From positions 2,642 to 10,816 of the forward strand of contig DDYW01000187.1 of the NCBI GenBank assembly GCA_002348185.1: a stretch of 8,175 nt of DNA, given 5' to 3'. Under the pieces are notes generated by a model. The model was not told where the DNA came from, did not search any database, and saw nothing but the letters and a program-made list of their open reading frames with translations. Source of the DNA: Candidatus Hydrogenedentes bacterium UBA2224 (GTDB taxonomy: Bacteria > Hydrogenedentota > Hydrogenedentia > Hydrogenedentales > SLHB01). Of this stretch, positions 5,506 to 8,175 are shown piece by piece. The stretch's first letter is position 1. The number at the start of each line of letters is the position of its first letter. Position numbers and translations under genes: made by a program.

Positions 5506-5550
5506 ACAGGTTCCAGGCGCCGTCTGCGGCGCGACAACGCGTCCCCGATT
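5498..5550. repeat. REP-like imperfect palindrome (complete copy)
   Basis: Outer arms CGGGGAC (5501-5507) and GTCCCCG (5541-5547) are perfectly complementary, with near-symmetric GAA/ATTC flanks. Nested inside, GCGCCG (5517-5522) and CGGCGC (5527-5532) form a 6-bp stem with loop TCTG. The right half recurs at 1-17 in the same orientation. It lies between the convergent ends of GH2 and dnaJ. The compact nested palindrome, its 3' intergenic position and the recurrence suggest a dispersed REP-type element. No RAYT transposase is in the window. Confidence 0.6.
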
Positions 5551-5599
5551 CAAGGCGGGAATGTTTGGGACGCACCGCGCCACGAGCCCTCAACCGGCA

Positions 5600-5637
5600 G
5601 AAAACGAGAGCCCCGGGCATGCGAACCTGCCCGGGGC
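5600..5637 (-). terminator. Rho-independent terminator of dnaJ
   Basis: GCCCCGGGCA (5610-5619) and TGCCCGGGGC (5628-5637) form a perfect 10-bp GC stem with an 8-base loop. On the minus strand it is followed by TCTCGTTTTCTG, a modest T-rich tail. It begins 38 bases past the dnaJ stop, the expected place for the end of a dnaK-dnaJ transcript. Confidence 0.7.
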
Positions 5638-5674
5638 CGAATCTATGGGAAGCGCCCGAAGCGCGTGAAACCGG

Positions 5675-6814
5675 TCAGCCGTTCATATGGCGTTCAAACT
5701 CCCGCCGTTTGGGATACGCCGCGGGGTCGTCGAGCGCCTTGAGTCTTTTGATGATCTCGCGCTGTTCGCGGGTCAATCGTTTCGGCACTTCGACCGTAAC
5801 GCGCACGATCTGGTCGCCTCGCCCGCGGCCATGCACCGACGGCAATCCCAGCCCGCGCAGGCGGAAGGACTGGCCCGACTGCGTGCCCTCGGGGATCTTC
5901 AGGTCCGCCTTGCCGGTGAGCGTCGGCACCCGCAACGTGGCGCCCAGCGCCGCCTCGGCAAAGGACACGGGGATTTCGCACGCAATATCCGGACCTTCGC
6001 GCTCGAACACGGCATCGGGACGCACCGTCACGACGACGTACAGGTCGCCCGGGGGGCCGCCGCGCAACCCGGCATCGCCCTGGCCCGCAAGCCGGAGCCG
6101 CGTGCCGGTATCCACGCCCGCGGGGATGTTTACGGTCACCGTGTGGCTGCCCTTATGCACGCCCGAACCGGCGCACGAACCGCACGGCGACGCGATAACC
6201 TTGCCGGCGCCGTGGCACTGCGGACAGGTCTGCGAGATGAAAAACGAGGCCGTGCCCCGCGACGCCCGGCCGGACCCGTCACACGCCGGACAGGTCTGCG
6301 GCTGGGTGCCCGGTTGCGCGCCCGAACCGCCACAGTCCGAACACGCCGCCGTATGGGGAATGCGGATGGATTTGCGGACGCCCGTCGCCGCTTCACGCAG
6401 GGTAATGGTCAGCCGTCCCTCGACGTCGTTGCCGGGAACCGGCCCCTGACGGCGCGGCCGTTGCGCCCGCCCGCCAAACAAGTCGCCCAGACCGCCAAAA
6501 ATGTCGCCGAAATCGGCCGTGTACCCGCCCGGACCGCCGCCAAACCCGCGCGGATCAAATCCGGGACCGCCTCTCGCACCCGCGAACGGCGATTCGCGCA
6601 GCGCGTCGTAGTCCCTGCGTTTCTCGGCGTTCTTGAGCGTATCGTAGGCCTCGTTGATCGCTTTGAGCTTTTCCTCGGCCGCCTTGTCGCCGCCGGTCTT
6701 GTCCGGATGGTATTTCTTGGCGAGTTTCAGATACGCCTTGCGGATCTCGTCCTCCGTGGCCGTTGGGGATACGCCCAGGAGCTCATAGTAATCTCGCGTG
6801 GCCGTGCCTGGCAT
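5675..6814 (-). CDS. dnaJ: Type I DnaJ (Hsp40) co-chaperone
   Basis: Encodes 379 residues, the usual length for bacterial DnaJ. It delivers unfolded clients to DnaK and stimulates DnaK ATP hydrolysis in the cytoplasm. The J-domain is at about 7-72 with the essential HPD at 36-38 in KKYHPDKTGG. A Gly/Phe-rich linker follows (about 77-118), including DIFGGLGDLFGG. The zinc-binding region has all four CxxCxGxG repeats: C158/C161 (CSDCGGSG), C175/C178 (CPACDGSG), C197/C200 (CPQCHGAG) and C211/C214 (CGSCAGSG). The C-terminal client-binding and dimerisation domains run to residue 379 (GDLYVVVTVRPDAVFEREG, LRVPTLTGKADLKIPEGTQS). No key residue is missing. The start has GGAGGT 12 bases upstream, a little long. 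It lies 113 bases after dnaK on the same strand, so co-transcription is likely, and ends before a strong terminator hairpin. Confidence 0.97.
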   Translation of the reverse strand: MPGTATRDYYELLGVSPTATEDEIRKAYLKLAKKYHPDKTGGDKAAEEKLKAINEAYDTLKNAEKRRDYDALRESPFAGARGGPGFDPRGFGGGPGGYTADFGDIFGGLGDLFGGRAQRPRRQGPVPGNDVEGRLTITLREAATGVRKSIRIPHTAACSDCGGSGAQPGTQPQTCPACDGSGRASRGTASFFISQTCPQCHGAGKVIASPCGSCAGSGVHKGSHTVTVNIPAGVDTGTRLRLAGQGDAGLRGGPPGDLYVVVTVRPDAVFEREGPDIACEIPVSFAEAALGATLRVPTLTGKADLKIPEGTQSGQSFRLRGLGLPSVHGRGRGDQIVRVTVEVPKRLTREQREIIKRLKALDDPAAYPKRREFERHMNG

Positions 6815-6820
6815 GGGATA

Positions 6821-6834
6821 ACGTCACCTCCTCA
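6821..6834 (-). promoter_or_regulatory. Ribosome-binding site of dnaJ
   Basis: Minus-strand TGAGGAGGTGACGT, identical over 14 bases to the site before the third hsp20 gene. GGAGGT (6832-6827) is 12 bases from the ATG at 6814, longer than the 7-8 bases of the hsp20 genes. Confidence 0.7.
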
Positions 6835-6891
6835 CACCTAACCCTCGCCGCAGGAAGGGCGTTCGCGCGCGGCTTCGTATCCGTCCGCACG

Positions 6892-6910
6892 TGCCGCCCG
6901 TCCCGCGGCA
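6892..6910. other. Hairpin in the dnaK-dnaJ intergenic region
   Basis: TGCCGC (6892-6897) and GCGGCA (6905-6910) form a perfect 6-bp stem with a 7-base loop, 17 bases past the dnaK stop. No T-run follows on the minus strand, so it is more likely a processing or stability element, or a partial attenuator between dnaK and dnaJ, than a full terminator. No separate dnaJ promoter is obvious in the 113-base gap. Confidence 0.35.
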
Positions 6911-6927
6911 TGCTTCATACACCTGTA

Positions 6928-8175
6928 CTACGACGGCTGGTCGTCATCCACAACCGTGAAATCGGCGTCCACGGAACCATTCCCGGCGCCCGCCTGCGGC
7001 CCGGCCTGCGGGTTCCCGGTTCCGGCGTCCGCCTGCTGCTGGGCCGCCGTCTTATACATCGCCTCGGCCATCTTGTGCGACGCCTGGTTCACCTGCTGCG
7101 TGGCAGCCTCGATGGCGGCGGTGTCTTCGCGTTTGAGCGCGCCGCGCAACGCCTCCAGCGCCGATTCCACCGCGCTCTTTGCCTCCGGGTCGATCTTGTC
7201 GGCATTTTCCTTGAGCGTCTTCTCGGTGGTGTAGAGCAACTGGTCGCCCGTGTTGCGCACCTCGATCACGCGGCGGCGCTCCTTGTCTTCCTGGGCATGC
7301 GATTCGGCATCCTTGACCATGCGGTTGATCTCCGTCTCGTTCAACCCGGAAGAGGCTTCGATGCGGATCTTCTGTTCCTTATTCGTCGCCAGGTCGCGCG
7401 CCGAGACGTGCAGAATGCCGTCGGCATCGATGTCAAACGCCACCTCGATCTGCGGCAGCCCGCGCGGCGCCGGAGGCAGTCCTTCAAGATTGAAGCGCCC
7501 CAGGGTCCGGTTGCCCGAAGCCATCTCGCGCTCGCCCTGAAGCACATGGACGGTCACCGCCGTCTGGCTGTCCTCGGCCGTCGAGAAGATCTGCTTCTTC
7601 GACACCGGGATCGTCGTGTTGCGCTCGATCAGCCGCGTGAACACGCCGCCCAGGGTCTCAATGCCCAGCGACAGCGGCGTCACATCCAGCAGCAGCACGT
7701 CTTTCACATCGCCGCTCAACACGCCCGCCTGGATCGCCGCGCCAATGGCCACCACCTCGTCGGGATTCACTCCGCGATGGGGCTCTTTGCCGAAGATCTC
7801 CTGGACCACCGTCCCGACCGCCGGCATGCGGGTCATCCCGCCCACCAAGATCACCTCGTCGATGTCCCGGGGAGTCACGCCGGCGTCGGCCAGCGCTTTC
7901 CGGCACGGCTCCTTGCTCCGATCCAGCAAATCACCGCAGAGCTGTTCCAGTTTCGCGCGCGTCAGACGCATGCTCAGGTGTTTCGGACCCGACGCGTCCG
8001 CCGTGATGAACGGGAGGTTCACGTCCGTCTGCAGGGCCGTCGACAGTTCGCACTTGGCCTTCTCGGCGGCCTCCTTGAGCCGCTGGAGCGCCATGGCGTC
8101 CTTGCGCAGGTCGATCCCCTCCTGCTTCTTGAATTCGTCCGCCAGCCAGTCGATGACGCGCTGGTCGAAGTCGTC
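6928..8175 (-). CDS. dnaK: DnaK (Hsp70) chaperone, partial: N-terminal third lies beyond the window
   Basis: The frame is open to the right edge and encodes the last 415 residues of DnaK, the ATP-driven Hsp70 that works with DnaJ and GrpE. The visible part begins DDFDQRVIDWLADEF, which aligns with the GGEDFD region near residue 200 of E. coli DnaK, so about 200 residues are missing and the whole protein would be about 615-640. An internal ATG at 8094 is not the start. Seen in order: end of the nucleotide-binding domain with VILVGGMTRMP and NPDEVVAIGAAIQAG; the interdomain linker DVLLLDVTPLSLGIET; the substrate-binding beta-sandwich (LIERNTTIPVSKKQIFSTA, LGRFNLEGLPPAPRGLPQIE, DADGILHVSARD); the helical lid (SGLNETEINRMVKDAE onward); and a Gln/Gly/Ala-rich disordered tail ending in an acidic VDDDQPS. 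Every motif of a functional DnaK in this portion is present. dnaJ follows 113 bases downstream. Confidence 0.97.
   Translation of the reverse strand, partial: DDFDQRVIDWLADEFKKQEGIDLRKDAMALQRLKEAAEKAKCELSTALQTDVNLPFITADASGPKHLSMRLTRAKLEQLCGDLLDRSKEPCRKALADAGVTPRDIDEVILVGGMTRMPAVGTVVQEIFGKEPHRGVNPDEVVAIGAAIQAGVLSGDVKDVLLLDVTPLSLGIETLGGVFTRLIERNTTIPVSKKQIFSTAEDSQTAVTVHVLQGEREMASGNRTLGRFNLEGLPPAPRGLPQIEVAFDIDADGILHVSARDLATNKEQKIRIEASSGLNETEINRMVKDAESHAQEDKERRRVIEVRNTGDQLLYTTEKTLKENADKIDPEAKSAVESALEALRGALKREDTAAIEAATQQVNQASHKMAEAMYKTAAQQQADAGTGNPQAGPQAGAGNGSVDADFTVVDDDQPS

Noticed and set aside
5687..6841. 384-residue plus-strand open frame opposite dnaJ
   Set aside because: Arg-rich shadow of dnaJ, whose J-domain and zinc motifs on the other strand are unambiguous.

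Overview
The window is GC-rich bacterial DNA, probably from an environmental genome of the PVC group (Planctomycetes, Verrucomicrobia, Lentisphaerae, Kiritimatiellae) or a neighbouring phylum such as Hydrogenedentes. That placement rests on the high GC, the very long multidomain secreted GH2 protein with a surface-type beta-sandwich insert, and the REP-like intergenic palindromes. It is inference, not proof. Nothing in the window is a phage, plasmid, transposase or CRISPR feature.

Layout. Positions 72-1529 (minus strand) hold three consecutive small heat-shock protein (Hsp20/alpha-crystallin) genes, each with its own strong Shine-Dalgarno, in an apparent operon transcribed leftward. Positions 1530-1894 are a divergent regulatory region. 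It contains an excellent sigma-54 (-24/-12) promoter match facing the hsp20 operon, a possible sigma-70 promoter further upstream, and several dyads that could bind an activator. Positions 1895-5434 (plus strand) encode one 1179-residue exported glycoside hydrolase family 2 protein with both catalytic glutamates, a roughly 200-residue insert in the catalytic barrel and a C-terminal glutamine-amidotransferase-like domain. Positions 5435-5674 are a convergent intergenic region with a REP-like palindrome and two terminator-like hairpins facing the minus strand. Positions 5675-6814 (minus) are dnaJ. Positions 6928-8175 (minus) are the C-terminal two-thirds of dnaK, cut by the right edge of the window.

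How the genes fit together. On the minus strand the window is a proteostasis locus: DnaK and DnaJ (refolding machine) followed, beyond the GH2 gene, by three Hsp20 holdases that would keep unfolding proteins in a state DnaK/DnaJ can rescue. The GH2 gene is on the other strand, has a different cellular destination (export) and shows no obvious functional link. It is flanked, together with the hsp20 operon, by two copies of the same intergenic repeat (the left copy truncated by the window edge).

Most worth a second look are the sigma-54 promoter on an hsp20 operon, the rearranged surface domain inside the GH2 barrel, and the repeat that brackets the hsp20-GH2 segment.
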